Of a DNA stretch of 64,000 bases, positions 35,031 to 43,764 are shown one piece after another; the stretch's first letter is position 1; every line of letters starts with the position of its first letter. Both the position numbers and the translations under genes were made by a program. Below the pieces are notes generated by a model that ran no database searches, was not told the DNA's origin, and was given only the letters and a program-made list of their open reading frames with translations. Origin of the DNA: Anaerobacillus isosaccharinicus (lineage in GTDB: Bacteria > Bacillota > Bacilli > Bacillales > Anaerobacillaceae); the NCBI RefSeq assembly GCF_001866075.3, contig NZ_CP063356.1:496001-560000 (forward strand), read 5' to 3'.

Positions 35031-35098
35031 AACTTTAGAAAAGGAAAAGGTCATTTGTCTCAATAGCTTGGCGGCTGGACAAATGACCTCTAACAACT

Positions 35099-35694
35099 AT
35101 GATTATTTTACTAGATTCGCCTCGTTCTATCAAGAAGTATAATGATTCCATTAATAAGTATGATGTTGAATTACGATGTCCGTGCTGCGGTAGAAGAATG
35201 AAAAAACACGGCAAATATAAAAGATGGGTTCATATGAAACACCAGTCCTCGATAATCTTTGTGTTAAGAAGGCGTTGTGGTTCTTGTGATCGTACGTTTT
35301 CGTTACTCCTTGTTTTCTTACTCCTTGGTCTCGTTTTTCAAATGTTTTTCGTGAATTTATTGCACGGTGGTTGTTAATGGGAGTTCCGTTAACGCATCTC
35401 ACTAAGCGACTTTCTCATTGTACAGTCCCAATCATTTCCTTACGGACTTTACGTCGTTGGAAAATGAAATTAACCTCTCGCTTTAATCAGTGGATTGCCA
35501 AGCAACGTGTTAGATTGGCGCATGATTACCAAGCAGGTGATGATTTACTTGAACTTTACCGTAAGGGAATTAGTCTTATCCAAGAGTGTGAGCTTTACTT
35601 CAAGATTTTGTTTCATGGAAAAAAACATATTCCTGGAAAAGGAAAGTTATTCTCATCACTCAATCTTCGTCAACACAAAGGGTTATTCTGGTAG
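35099..35694 (+). pseudogene. transposon zinc-ribbon/HTH protein (DUF6431-like), frameshifted
   Basis: The first frame has CPCCGRRMKKHGKYKRW and RRRCGSCDRTFSLL (zinc ribbon), then loses frame near 35308. The second frame continues as CFLTPWSRFSNVFREFIARW and LRTLRRWKMKLTSRFNQW to 35694. Restoring one missing base (TTACTTCC rather than TTACTCC) joins them into one protein of about 198 residues. Such proteins accompany TnsB/TnsC-like genes in Firmicute transposons. Confidence 0.7.
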
Positions 35695-35833
35695 CCACCA
35701 GGAATGTCGTTTCAATTGCATAAAATTGGTTTCTACCCCTTTTTTTACTACACAAAATATGTCTGTTTTCCTTTCCTTAAAAACAGAAGAAAATTAAGAG
35801 TGTTTACATTTGTAAAAAAGGAGAGGAAAACGA

Positions 35834-37222
35834 GTGGATGAAAATTTACGCAATGAAATCGCAGCATTTCGTTTTGGGTTAATTGCCAAAGTTGTTCAGC
35901 GAAAGCTTAATGCTGGGGGGAGAAATATAACCTTTTAAAGGAGATTGCAGCACAAAGATATTCCATCCCAGGCAGTGAGAAAACCACAATTAGCCTTAGA
36001 TCATTAGAAAGATATTTGAAAAACTATGAAAAAGATGGATTTGATGCATTAAAGCCTCAAAAAGAGAGAAAAAGGGAAGTCTTCAATATGTGGACCACTC
36101 TATATTGAAACGAGCTGTGGAATTAAGAAAAGAACTTCCTAGCCGTAGTGTGGAACAGGTAATTCGAATTTTGGAATTAGAAGAACGTGTTCCGGTTGGT
36201 GTCCTCAAAACACGTACGCTCTCAAGATATTTTCAAGAACAGGGTTGGAGTAAGCGAGATATTTACCGTGCGGTAAAGAAAGAATTTCAACATTTCGAAC
36301 ACGCAGCTCCTAATGATTGTTGGCAAGCAGATACACAACATGCCCTTTATTTACCCGATCCAAATCATTCGGGGCGAAGAAAGAAAGCATACTTAATAGC
36401 AATTATTGATGATTATAGTCGTCGGATTATGCACGCTGAATTCTTTTTTGAAGAACGTTATCCACGTCTTGAAAGATGTGTTCAAAAAGCGGTATTAAAG
36501 TATGGTGTGCCCCATTTGTTTTTCTGTGATAATGGCTCTGTTTATAGCGCAAAACAGTTTAAAGTGATTTGCGCGCGTATGGGGACGAAGTTAATCCATG
36601 CAAGCCCGTACTCGCCAGAATCAAAAGGCAAGGTTGAAAAGTTTTTCCAATATGTTGATTCAAGCTTTACCGGTGAAGCAAATCTTCTCATTAATCAAGG
36701 CAAGTTGACGACATTAAAATCGTTAAATGAGTACTTGCGATCATGGTTGGATGCCTACGATCATCGGGTTCACCGCGGGACTGGACAAACACCAAAAAAG
36801 CGATATGAAGCGAAACAAGAGGAACAACGGTTTCTTTCTCCTGAAGAGTTAAAAGAAATCTTTTTATGGGAAGAAGACCGTTCAGTTAGAAAAACAGCGG
36901 TGATTGAATTAGAGGGAAATCTTACGATGTAGATTCGTCTTTACGGGGTAAAAAAATTATCGTTCGTTATAACCCATTTGATTTATCCTATGTACAGGTT
37001 TGGAAAGATGACTTGCGCTACCCAGATGCAAAACCAGCTGAACTGCGAAATCAAAGTCATTCAAAACTTCATGAACCATATGATGAAAAGTCCTCACCAA
37101 CGGCTGTATCGGATTATTTAGATCGGTTGAAAAAACAGCAGGATGAGGAAAAGCGAAAACAACTAGGAACCACAAGTTTTGTCCAATGGAAAGAAAAATC
37201 AAGGGGGCGTAGCGAATGTTAG
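35834..37222 (+). pseudogene. DDE (rve) transposase of the transposon, with three frameshifts
   Basis: Continuous homology runs over about 1.39 kb but changes frame three times: near 35920 (G run, LNAGG/EKYNLLKEIAAQRYS), near 36075 (AAAAAGGGA, PQK/GSLQYVDHSI) and near 36921 (EGN/TYDVDSSLRGKK). The largest intact piece, 36090-36932, contains the catalytic triad contexts WQADTQHALY, FFCDNGSVYS and ESKGKVEKFF. The tail (VRYNPFDLSYVQVW) is typical of TnsB/TniA/Mu-like transposases. The gene overlaps the ATPase gene by 7 bp. Confidence 0.82.
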
Positions 37223-38007
37223 ATTTCTTCGAAATGAAAGGTGTTCCATTTACTCGTGAGATTTTAATTGAACAACTATATAGCTCATCTAGCTACAATG
37301 AAGCAACAGCTCGATTAGAGTACGCTGCTGAAAATCGACAGTTTTGCTTATTAACTGGTGAGGCTGGTATGGGAAAATCAACGGCTGTAAGATCATTAGT
37401 ACAAAAACTAGATCGTACAAAATACCGTTATTTATATTTATGTGACTCTGAACTAACTCCTAAACTATTTTATCGAGAAGTTTTACAAAACTTTGGAATT
37501 CACCCTGCATTTCGATCAACCGAAGCGAAACGACAGTACCAATCTTTAATGTTAGATATTTATGAGAATGAGAGAAAAACACCAGTTATTGTTATTGATG
37601 AAGCACACCATTTCTCGGAGCCGATGTTGCAAGAGTTACGCTTCATACTTAACTTTAAAGAAGATTCTATGTCTCCTCTTACCCTTATTGTCGTTGGGCA
37701 ACCTAGTCTACGAAATCAATTAAAAGTGAAGCACCTAGAAGCTATCGATCAAAGGATACAAATGCGATACCAAGTAACAGGGCTAACTGAGCAAGAAACA
37801 AAAGCTTACATTAAACATCAATTGATAGTAGTTGAAACACCATATGAGATTTTTTCAGAAGAAGCCATTCAGGCAATTCATAACTTTAGCCAGGGGATTC
37901 CGAGAAAAATTAATACTCTATGTAGTCAAAGTCTTTTAGATGCATTTCTTCAAGGAAATAAAGTTGTAGGAGAATCCCACATTCACCGTGTAATCAATGA
38001 ATTATAA
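37216..38007 (+). CDS. ExeA/TnsC/TniB-like AAA ATPase of the transposon
   Basis: A 263-residue ATPase with Walker A TGEAGMGKST, Walker B TPVIVIDEAHHF and sensor region IVVGQPSLRNQL. Transposons with a rve-type transposase use such ATPases to choose targets and activate transposition. Unlike its partner genes, this frame is intact. GGGGGCG precedes the ATG. Confidence 0.88.
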   Translation: MLDFFEMKGVPFTREILIEQLYSSSSYNEATARLEYAAENRQFCLLTGEAGMGKSTAVRSLVQKLDRTKYRYLYLCDSELTPKLFYREVLQNFGIHPAFRSTEAKRQYQSLMLDIYENERKTPVIVIDEAHHFSEPMLQELRFILNFKEDSMSPLTLIVVGQPSLRNQLKVKHLEAIDQRIQMRYQVTGLTEQETKAYIKHQLIVVETPYEIFSEEAIQAIHNFSQGIPRKINTLCSQSLLDAFLQGNKVVGESHIHRVINEL

Positions 38008-38026
38008 GGGGAAAGTAACATCGAAG

Positions 38027-38194
38027 ATGATTAATAACTTAGAAGATTATAAGAACCAGCTTGAAGATGGGATCGGCGAAATGGAGACTATGGTTGATCA
38101 ATTAAGAGCTGAAATACACGATTTATTGGAGAAAAAGGTAGCATTAGAAAAAGTAGTTGAAGTGTTTAAAAACGATCTTAGAAATTTCATCTAG
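38027..38194 (+). CDS. small coiled-coil protein of the transposon
   Basis: About 55 residues (MINNLEDYKNQLEDGIGEME...) forming an uninterrupted heptad pattern to the end. It starts 19 bp after the ATPase stop, with AAGGGGAAAG upstream; an alternative ATG at 37997 overlaps the ATPase gene. It may be an oligomerisation partner. No function is assigned. Confidence 0.55.
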   Translation: MINNLEDYKNQLEDGIGEMETMVDQLRAEIHDLLEKKVALEKVVEVFKNDLRNFI

Positions 38195-38323
38195 GTTCTT
38201 CCGCTTTGGATGCGCCAAATTAAGTGACTAAATCAATCGCCAGTGGCAATGAGTGTGACTCTACATAACAAGCCACGTCAATGTCACTGGCAGTTAATAT
38301 GACAATTTTCGAGACTGCGGACA

Positions 38324-38659
38324 GTACTCCATTAATACATCTTTAAATCTTCGAAAAACACCTTTATTTCTAGAGAGGACATCGTACAACTGAGATTTAG
38401 CTTTATCAGAATAAACCGTTTCAACAAACTCTTCCATGTCTAAAAAGCCTTCTCGAGAGTCAGTTTGTGGAACTTTAAAGTAGATTTCTCCGAACCCTTC
38501 CTCAACCTTTTCCATTAATTCATCATACTCGTTTCTATCAATATAACTCGAAACAAATGCTATATCCTTTGTTTCGATATTAAGAAAATATTCATGGTCC
38601 ATTTGATTATCATCGTAGCAATTAACTAGTTCTTCCAAAATTTCTTTTGAGATTTCCAT
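38324..38659 (-). pseudogene. UPF0158-family gene, N-terminal half (split by transposon)
   Basis: From ATG 38659 the native frame reads MEISKEILEELVNCYDDNQM and later FRRFKDVLMEY (112 residues), reaching the GTACTC duplicate. Past the junction nine foreign residues (CPQSRKLSY) come from the transposon end before a TAA at 38294. The missing tail is at 34794-34901. Confidence 0.87.
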
Positions 38660-38742
38660 ACTAACTTTCCCCTCTGACTAATCTTTATTTATATTATAGA
38701 CAATTCTAATTAGATTTTTATCATAGTTAACACAGAAATATT

Positions 38743-38765
38743 GGGACAAGGGGTACCTCGCTCCC
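38743..38765. repeat. GGGACA palindrome, copy 2 (degenerate)
   Basis: GGGACAAGGGGTACCTCGCT then CCC. It lies immediately downstream of the REP-associated transposase stop codon. The right arm is altered. Confidence 0.55.
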
Positions 38766-38770
38766 AACCA

Positions 38771-39538
38771 TTACCTAACTCGAGCTATTACACTTTTTGA
38801 GATACCAGTTAATCTTGACAATTGCCTTATTGACACACCATTTATCATTTTTAGCTCAACAATTAGTTTATCTCGATCAACTTTTTTCATTTGCTGCAAC
38901 TCATAGACATTTTTGATACCAAGCCCCATTAAATAGTCTTTTATATCCTTATCAGAGACTTTAATTTTTTCTATATCATCTAAATACCTACTCTCATGTT
39001 CATCAATTTTTTTCATAAAGTCAATAAACAACTGAAGCCCCTTGCTTGGATCTACTGAAAATAAACGAAGTGCAAATTCAGTATCAATGATTAAAGGTTT
39101 ACTAGTATATTCATGCATACTCGTCCATTCACTATCAAAGACGCTTTTTGTCAGACCTGCCTTTAATGGATTTTGGTGAATATATCTTAAAACAGTTAAA
39201 AAATATCTTTGATCTTCTACAGCTTCACTTTTAAATCTCTCTTGGAACAAATGACCATTACGACCGTATTTTGAATTGTACCAGTAAACATAGCTGGAAC
39301 TAATTTTTTTGATAGCATTTGAAATTGTTTCTTCACACTCTCTCATTAATAAATGCACATGATTATCCATAAAACAATAACTATAAAGCTCATAGTTACA
39401 TTTAACTTTGTATTTTCTTAGCGTTTCAAAAAACCTTTTTTTATCTTCCTCCTCTTCAAAAATTATTTGTTTATTAACTCCTCTCATCATTACGTGATAA
39501 ATCCCACTCCTACTTTTAATTCTTGCAACCCTAGGCAT
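38771..39538 (-). CDS. REP-associated tyrosine transposase (RAYT, Y1/HUH family)
   Basis: A 255-residue single-copy protein. Its Y1_Tnp core has the family start SRSGIYHVMMRGVNKQIIFE, the metal-binding HUH motif DNHVHLLM and the catalytic-tyrosine region (VLRYIHQNPLKAGL). A C-terminal extension with a DnaA-like or HTH helix (SIRQLSRLTGISKSVIARV) is typical of RAYTs. It lacks IS200-type ends and instead is surrounded by GGGACA...TGTCCC palindromes, the expected substrate. RAYTs are thought to spread REP sequences. Confidence 0.88.
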   Translation of the reverse strand: MPRVARIKSRSGIYHVMMRGVNKQIIFEEEEDKKRFFETLRKYKVKCNYELYSYCFMDNHVHLLMRECEETISNAIKKISSSYVYWYNSKYGRNGHLFQERFKSEAVEDQRYFLTVLRYIHQNPLKAGLTKSVFDSEWTSMHEYTSKPLIIDTEFALRLFSVDPSKGLQLFIDFMKKIDEHESRYLDDIEKIKVSDKDIKDYLMGLGIKNVYELQQMKKVDRDKLIVELKMINGVSIRQLSRLTGISKSVIARVR

Positions 39539-39826
39539 TTAAGTTCACCTCAACATTGATTTAATTCTAAATAAATTAACGCTTTGCTGAAAAGATAATA
39601 TTATGCTTAAAATGTAATATTCTTGGATTTACAACTTGATCGAGAGATTTATGTGAGAAGAAATTTGGATGCAATCGGTGAATTGGAAAATATCGTTATC
39701 TTGTTAGGAATAAGAGGAAAATCTTAAGGTAGAGTAGAGTGAGGTAAAAATAAATAGATGATTATTTATTAGACAAAACTGAGAAAAATCCTGCAATTAA
39801 TTATAAATTCATAAAAATGAAAGATT
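39539..39826. other. intergenic stretch, nothing assignable
   Basis: Roughly 290 bp of AT-rich sequence between the RAYT promoter and palindrome copy 3. Only very short frames are present. Confidence 0.4.
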
Positions 39827-39860
39827 GGGACAAGGGACCTGTCCCTCCGTCCCACGTCCC
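39827..39860. repeat. GGGACA...TGTCCC palindrome, copy 3
   Basis: GGGACAAGGGACCTGTCCCT then CCGTCCCACGTCCC, just past the 94-residue gene. Confidence 0.75.
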
Positions 39861-39872
39861 AACCCCATCCCA

Positions 39873-40157
39873 TTAATATTTTCTAATAACTTTCCCTTCA
39901 TAGACTTCCTCAACACTTAAGTGACTATCACTCTTTAGTGAGAGTTCTATAATCTTGGATAAAAGATTTTCTTCAATGATTGAGGCTAAATGCAATACTC
40001 TAATGAACCCTGTCTCTATTAACTCTGCTTCCTCACGTGATTTTAAATTAAAATACTGAACTGCTTTTCTTACTATATCTTTCATCGCTTCGACATCATC
40101 TTCTTTAAAATCATATTTTATTGTTTCATCCACAAAATCATTTAGACTTTTCGACAT
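39873..40157 (-). CDS. hypothetical protein (94 aa)
   Basis: A 94-residue acidic, probably all-helical protein (EDDVEAMKDIVRKAVQYFNL...) with a good AAGGAGAAG ribosome site. No membrane segment or signal is seen and I do not recognise the family. Palindrome copies lie on both sides. Confidence 0.6.
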   Translation of the reverse strand: MSKSLNDFVDETIKYDFKEDDVEAMKDIVRKAVQYFNLKSREEAELIETGFIRVLHLASIIEENLLSKIIELSLKSDSHLSVEEVYEGKVIRKY

Positions 40158-40185
40158 AAAAACTTCTCCTTTATGCTACGAATAT

Positions 40186-40212
40186 GGGACAAGGGACCTG
40201 TCCCCTTGTCCC
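40186..40212. repeat. GGGACA...TGTCCC palindrome, copy 4
   Basis: GGGACAAGGG-ACCTGTC-CCCTTGTCCC has 10-bp perfect arms. It lies between two same-strand genes. Confidence 0.8.
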
Positions 40213-40218
40213 ACCCAG

Positions 40219-41082
40219 CTATGGATTACACACATTGCAATAGGTAGGATCGGCGTGTTTATTTCCATTGGGATACTTTGTCTCTTTTTGATGTTTACAC
40301 TTTTTACACTCATTAATTTGTAGTAAAGGCATATTTGTTGGAAAACCACAAAGGTGACATGGTAAGCCTTTTTTTACTTCGATCACTTCAAAGCCTGGAG
40401 TCTGACAATTTGGGCATAATGAGTTCATTTTAGAAACAAGATCAAGTGTAGCTAGTTTAATGTTGCTCATTCGAATGGGATTGTACATCGCTCGCATATC
40501 CGTTTCGACGAATGCAGTTGGTTGGGATTGTGTAAAAGTTGTCACCGAATCTCTCAGCCGATTGACATCCGTAATCCCTTTGATTATTTCGTTCTGATCT
40601 GTTGTCGTAGCATTCTTTTTTACGATTACACCATGCTCTGGAAAACCAATAGTCTTTGCAAACTCATAGGCTTCCTCAAAGCTTCCTACTTCTTTTTGAG
40701 CGTAGTTTGTATTGCCGTTTGCTACATAACCAGTTAATTCGAGGTCTAGATCTTTATCTACAAAAAGTATTAGCTCTCGATTAAAGGGCGCAAATGAAAA
40801 AATTGGGTGTGGGCCAAAAGAGCCTTCGCTTGCAATCCCTATGTTTAATCCACTTTGAAGCATCGCTACTTCTACCTTTTTCCGTGCTGCTTCAAGTTGA
40901 TCCCCCATTCTCTCAACTTCATTTGTAAAAGTCCCAAAAACATCTGAATTAAATTCATGAGGGACGGTAATGTTGATACCTAATTCACTTTTCAATATAG
41001 GAGCAATCACTTCTTCTTTTTTATGCATCGTTGCAATGACCGCTTCACGTCCATCAAATAATTTTTTCGCTTTTTTATCCAA
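40219..41082 (-). CDS. DUF6671-like protein with C-terminal zinc ribbons
   Basis: A 287-residue soluble protein. The N-terminal part (FDGREAVIATMHKKEEVIAP, ASEGSFGPHPIFSFAPF) resembles DUF6671. The C-terminus has Cys pairs CPNC, CHLC, CKKC and CNVC, suggesting two zinc ribbons. It starts at TTG 41082 after GAAAGGAG. The function is unknown. Confidence 0.65.
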   Translation of the reverse strand: MDKKAKKLFDGREAVIATMHKKEEVIAPILKSELGINITVPHEFNSDVFGTFTNEVERMGDQLEAARKKVEVAMLQSGLNIGIASEGSFGPHPIFSFAPFNRELILFVDKDLDLELTGYVANGNTNYAQKEVGSFEEAYEFAKTIGFPEHGVIVKKNATTTDQNEIIKGITDVNRLRDSVTTFTQSQPTAFVETDMRAMYNPIRMSNIKLATLDLVSKMNSLCPNCQTPGFEVIEVKKGLPCHLCGFPTNMPLLQINECKKCKHQKETKYPNGNKHADPTYCNVCNP

Positions 41083-41223
41083 AGGACTTTTCTCCTTTCA
41101 ACTGTGGGGATTAATGAATAACTCTTCCCAGTAGTCCTCTAAACTTGCAATACGATAAAACCTAAGAACAACTAATATTTTTTTATTTTATCACCTTATT
41201 CCCTTCTTAACAAAAAAATCCTT

Positions 41224-41250
41224 GGGACAAGGGACCTGTCCCTCTGTCCC
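41224..41250. repeat. GGGACA...TGTCCC palindrome, copy 5
   Basis: GGGACAAGGGACCTGTCCCT then CTGTCCC, followed by a T run; located between the DUF6671 gene and the heme-copper operon. Confidence 0.75.
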
Positions 41251-41292
41251 GTTTTTTTAAAATAACTTTCTAAACAAAAAAGTTTAGAAAGG

Positions 41293-41334
41293 GTGACAAT
41301 AGTCACTTACTGAAGTATTAGCATCACTTATACT
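41293..41334 (+). promoter_or_regulatory. FNR-type class II promoter of the heme-copper operon
   Basis: GTGA-CAATAG-TCAC (41293-41306) matches the FNR/CRP core. Its centre (41299.5) is 41.5 bp from the start point predicted by the -10 box TATACT (41329-41334), the classic FNR activation distance. A hairpin CTTTCTAAAC/GTTTAGAAAG lies just upstream. This predicts anaerobic induction. Confidence 0.6.
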
Positions 41335-41365
41335 GAAATTAATCAACGAAGGGGAGGTTGGAAGA

Positions 41366-41509
41366 ATGGCAATCAAAAAGTTAGAAAAAACGGAAATTAA
41401 TAAGGAAGAATCATCTTTAGTAGGAACAGCCTTTGGAGTTGGATTTGTCGGTTTAATGATCTTAGTGAGCTATATAACTCTATACGGATTTTATATGGTG
41501 AGAGTATAG
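41366..41509 (+). CDS. heme-copper oxidoreductase subunit IIa-like peptide
   Basis: A 47-residue single-helix protein (helix about 20-45, TAFGVGFVGLMILVSYITLY) with a charged cytoplasmic start. Such small proteins precede subunit II in ba3-type operons (CbaD/subunit IIa). GGGGAGG stands before the ATG. The subunit II gene starts 17 bp later. Confidence 0.75.
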   Translation: MAIKKLEKTEINKEESSLVGTAFGVGFVGLMILVSYITLYGFYMVRV

Positions 41510-41525
41510 AAGGGGGAATGGAAAA

Positions 41526-41987
41526 ATGCATAAATCAGAAAAAGTTTGGCTTACAATAAGTTTTGGTATGATCATGTTATTTATGATAGCAACTGGTTAT
41601 CAAGCATTTGCGCTAGGTATGGCACCTCCAGGAGGAATGGAACTGATCGACCCGCAAAAAGTTGATCAAACAGCACCATTTGATAATCCGGGAATTACGC
41701 AAATTGGCGAAAATGAATATGAAGTAGTTATGACTCTACAAATTTTTAGTTTTACTCCAATGGAAATTGAAGTTCCGGCGGGAGCTACTGTTCATTTTAA
41801 ATTAACATCAAAAGACGTTGTCCATGGATTTCAAATTGTAGGTACGAACGCCAACGGTATGGTAATGCCTGGTCATGTGCTAAATATGACTCAAACATTT
41901 ACTGAACCGGGTGAGTATTTAGTGTTATGTAATGAATATTGCGGTATCGGTCACCAGTTTATGGCGACAACGATTACGGTGAAATAA
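41526..41987 (+). CDS. heme-copper oxidoreductase subunit II with CuA site
   Basis: A 153-residue protein with one N-terminal helix and a cupredoxin domain. The CuA ligands are complete: H100 and CNEYCGIGHQFM (C135, E137, C139, H143, M146). Its short length matches ba3-type subunit II and the CuA-containing NO reductase of Bacillus. It takes electrons from cytochrome c or directly from quinol-linked carriers on the outer face. It lies 11 bp before subunit I. Confidence 0.9.
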   Translation: MHKSEKVWLTISFGMIMLFMIATGYQAFALGMAPPGGMELIDPQKVDQTAPFDNPGITQIGENEYEVVMTLQIFSFTPMEIEVPAGATVHFKLTSKDVVHGFQIVGTNANGMVMPGHVLNMTQTFTEPGEYLVLCNEYCGIGHQFMATTITVK

Positions 41988-41998
41988 AGGAGGGGATT

Positions 41999-43678
41999 AT
42001 GTTGGAAATGAGCGCACAAACACTAAAAGATAAAACGAATGAAGTGTTAGGAGTAAACCTTGAAGACGCTAAGTTAACGAAATCATATTTATTAGTAGCA
42101 TTTATTGCATTGCTTCTCGGGGGACTATTTGGATTATTACAAGGTATAAATCGTGCAGGACTAATCGAGCTACCAACATGGCTTAACTATTATCAAGTTC
42201 TTACTGCTCATGGCTTATTGTTAATAGTGGTATTTTCGGGATTCTTCATGATTGGTTATTTTTACTCAGGTCTTTCACATACACTAGGAGGTCTTCTTCC
42301 TAAAGTTCGAAAACTGGGTTGGATTGGTTATGGATTAAGTATGTTCGGTACCGTATTAGTTGTAATAATGGTATTAATGAATGAAGCATCGGTCTTATTC
42401 ACATTTTATCCACCGATGAAGGCGAACCCAATCTTTTATTTTGGATTAGTATTTGTTGTATTAGGTATTTGGGCGTGCTGCTTCGGGGCATTTATTCAAG
42501 TAGCGAATTGGAGAAAAGAAAATAAAGGTCAACATCTTCCGATACTTTCATTCTTTGCAACGGGTGCATTTATCTTACTATTAGCTTGTACATTATTTGT
42601 TGCAGTAGAGGTTTTATTCTTGATCCTTCCTTGGTCACTTGGTTGGGTTGATACAATCAATGTTATGTTAGCACGGACGCTATTCTGGGCGTTTGGACAT
42701 ACTGCGGTAAATATTTGGTATATGACAGCGGTATCTGCTTGGTATGTGATTGTACCGAGAGTTATTGGTGGAACGCTTTGGAATGATACATTAACTCGTG
42801 TTGTTGTCGTTGCTCTTGTTATTATGAATATTACTGGGGGCTTCCATCACCAAATCGTTGACCCAGGTATTTCAGATACGATCAAATATATGCATGTATT
42901 TATGAGCTTAGCAATTGGTTTCCCTTCATTAATGACTGCATATGCTCTATTTGTTGTCATGGAACGTACAGGTAGAAGAAAAGGTGGAAAAGGTGTTTTT
43001 GGTTGGCTTAAGAAGTTGCCATGGGGCGATGTTCGTTTCTTAGCACCGTTCATAGCAATGCTAGCTTTTGCTCCAGCTGGTGCAGGTGGTATTGCTCAAA
43101 CAACATTCCAATTAAATTCAGTCGTTCATAACACGATGTGGGTAGTTGGACATTTCCACTTAACACTTGGAATGTCTGTTGCAATGACGTTCTTTGGTAT
43201 TAGTTACTGGTTAATCCCGTATCTTTCAGGACGTGTCTTAACTCCAGCGATAAACAAATTAGGTGTGATCCAAACAATTATTTGGTCAGGTGCGATGATC
43301 CTTATGGCATTCGCGATGCATACTGCAGGGTTATTTGGTTCACCACGAAGAACTTCTTATACAACGTATGGAGATCACGCAGCAGCACTTGGATGGGATC
43401 CATACATGATGTTAATAGGTATCGGTGCAGTACTCTTACTAATCGGAGTTCTAATCCAATTTTATGTTGTCATAAATCTTATGTTCTTTGCTCCTAAGGG
43501 GCAGACAGAATTCCCAATTGCTCCAAAAGAGCCAGGAGATGTAACTGGATATTGGACAGAAAGATGGGGAGTATGGGTTGTACTGATGATTATTGTTGTT
43601 GCAATGGCTTATGTGGTTCCTATCGTTGACATGATTGTAAACGCACCTCCAGGGTCACCGCCATTTAGAACTTGGTAA
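41999..43678 (+). CDS. ba3-like heme-copper reductase subunit I, Tyr-to-Asn active site (putative NO reductase)
   Basis: A 559-residue protein with about 13 helices; ATG 41999 follows AAAGGAGG. Heme and CuB ligands are present: H71 (TAHGLLL), H234, H283-H284 (GGFHHQ), H385 and H387 (GHFHLTLG). The CuB helix reads GHTAVNIWY, where oxygen-reducing B-type enzymes have HPxVY. The cross-linked tyrosine position is N238. Loss of this Tyr is the mark of NO-reducing relatives within the B family. With the FNR-type promoter and nos genes in the window, NO reduction is the best inference; an unusual oxidase cannot be excluded. Confidence 0.88.
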   Translation: MLEMSAQTLKDKTNEVLGVNLEDAKLTKSYLLVAFIALLLGGLFGLLQGINRAGLIELPTWLNYYQVLTAHGLLLIVVFSGFFMIGYFYSGLSHTLGGLLPKVRKLGWIGYGLSMFGTVLVVIMVLMNEASVLFTFYPPMKANPIFYFGLVFVVLGIWACCFGAFIQVANWRKENKGQHLPILSFFATGAFILLLACTLFVAVEVLFLILPWSLGWVDTINVMLARTLFWAFGHTAVNIWYMTAVSAWYVIVPRVIGGTLWNDTLTRVVVVALVIMNITGGFHHQIVDPGISDTIKYMHVFMSLAIGFPSLMTAYALFVVMERTGRRKGGKGVFGWLKKLPWGDVRFLAPFIAMLAFAPAGAGGIAQTTFQLNSVVHNTMWVVGHFHLTLGMSVAMTFFGISYWLIPYLSGRVLTPAINKLGVIQTIIWSGAMILMAFAMHTAGLFGSPRRTSYTTYGDHAAALGWDPYMMLIGIGAVLLLIGVLIQFYVVINLMFFAPKGQTEFPIAPKEPGDVTGYWTERWGVWVVLMIIVVAMAYVVPIVDMIVNAPPGSPPFRTW

Positions 43679-43764
43679 GCTAGTTTGGTATAGAGATAGT
43701 TCGTAAACTACGGCTATCTCTTTACTTATAATTTGACACTATTTAAAGTAAGGATGTGACCTAC

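Larger units (their letters stand above)
34902..38323. mobile_element. Tn7/Mu/TniAB-like transposon inserted in a UPF0158 gene
   Basis: A 3,422-bp element bounded by TGT (34902) and ACA (38323), with the 6-bp duplicate GTACTC on both sides (34896-34901 and 38324-38329). Subterminal sequences resemble each other in inverted orientation: GTCGTAATTGGTAAAATTTT left, GTCTCGAAAATTGTCATATT right, each followed by an ACTGCC/GCTGCC word. Cargo in order: zinc-ribbon/HTH protein, DDE transposase, ExeA/TnsC-like ATPase, small coiled-coil protein. The transposase and the first protein carry frameshifts, so the copy is probably immobile. Confidence 0.82.

Noticed and set aside
39653-39727. 24-codon frame VRRNLDAIGELENIVILLGI...
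   Set aside because: No ribosome site and no recognisable similarity; probably chance.
41526-43678. Ordinary aerobic ba3 cytochrome c oxidase
   Set aside because: Overall layout fits, but the active-site tyrosine is replaced by asparagine and the promoter looks FNR-activated. Kept only as an alternative.
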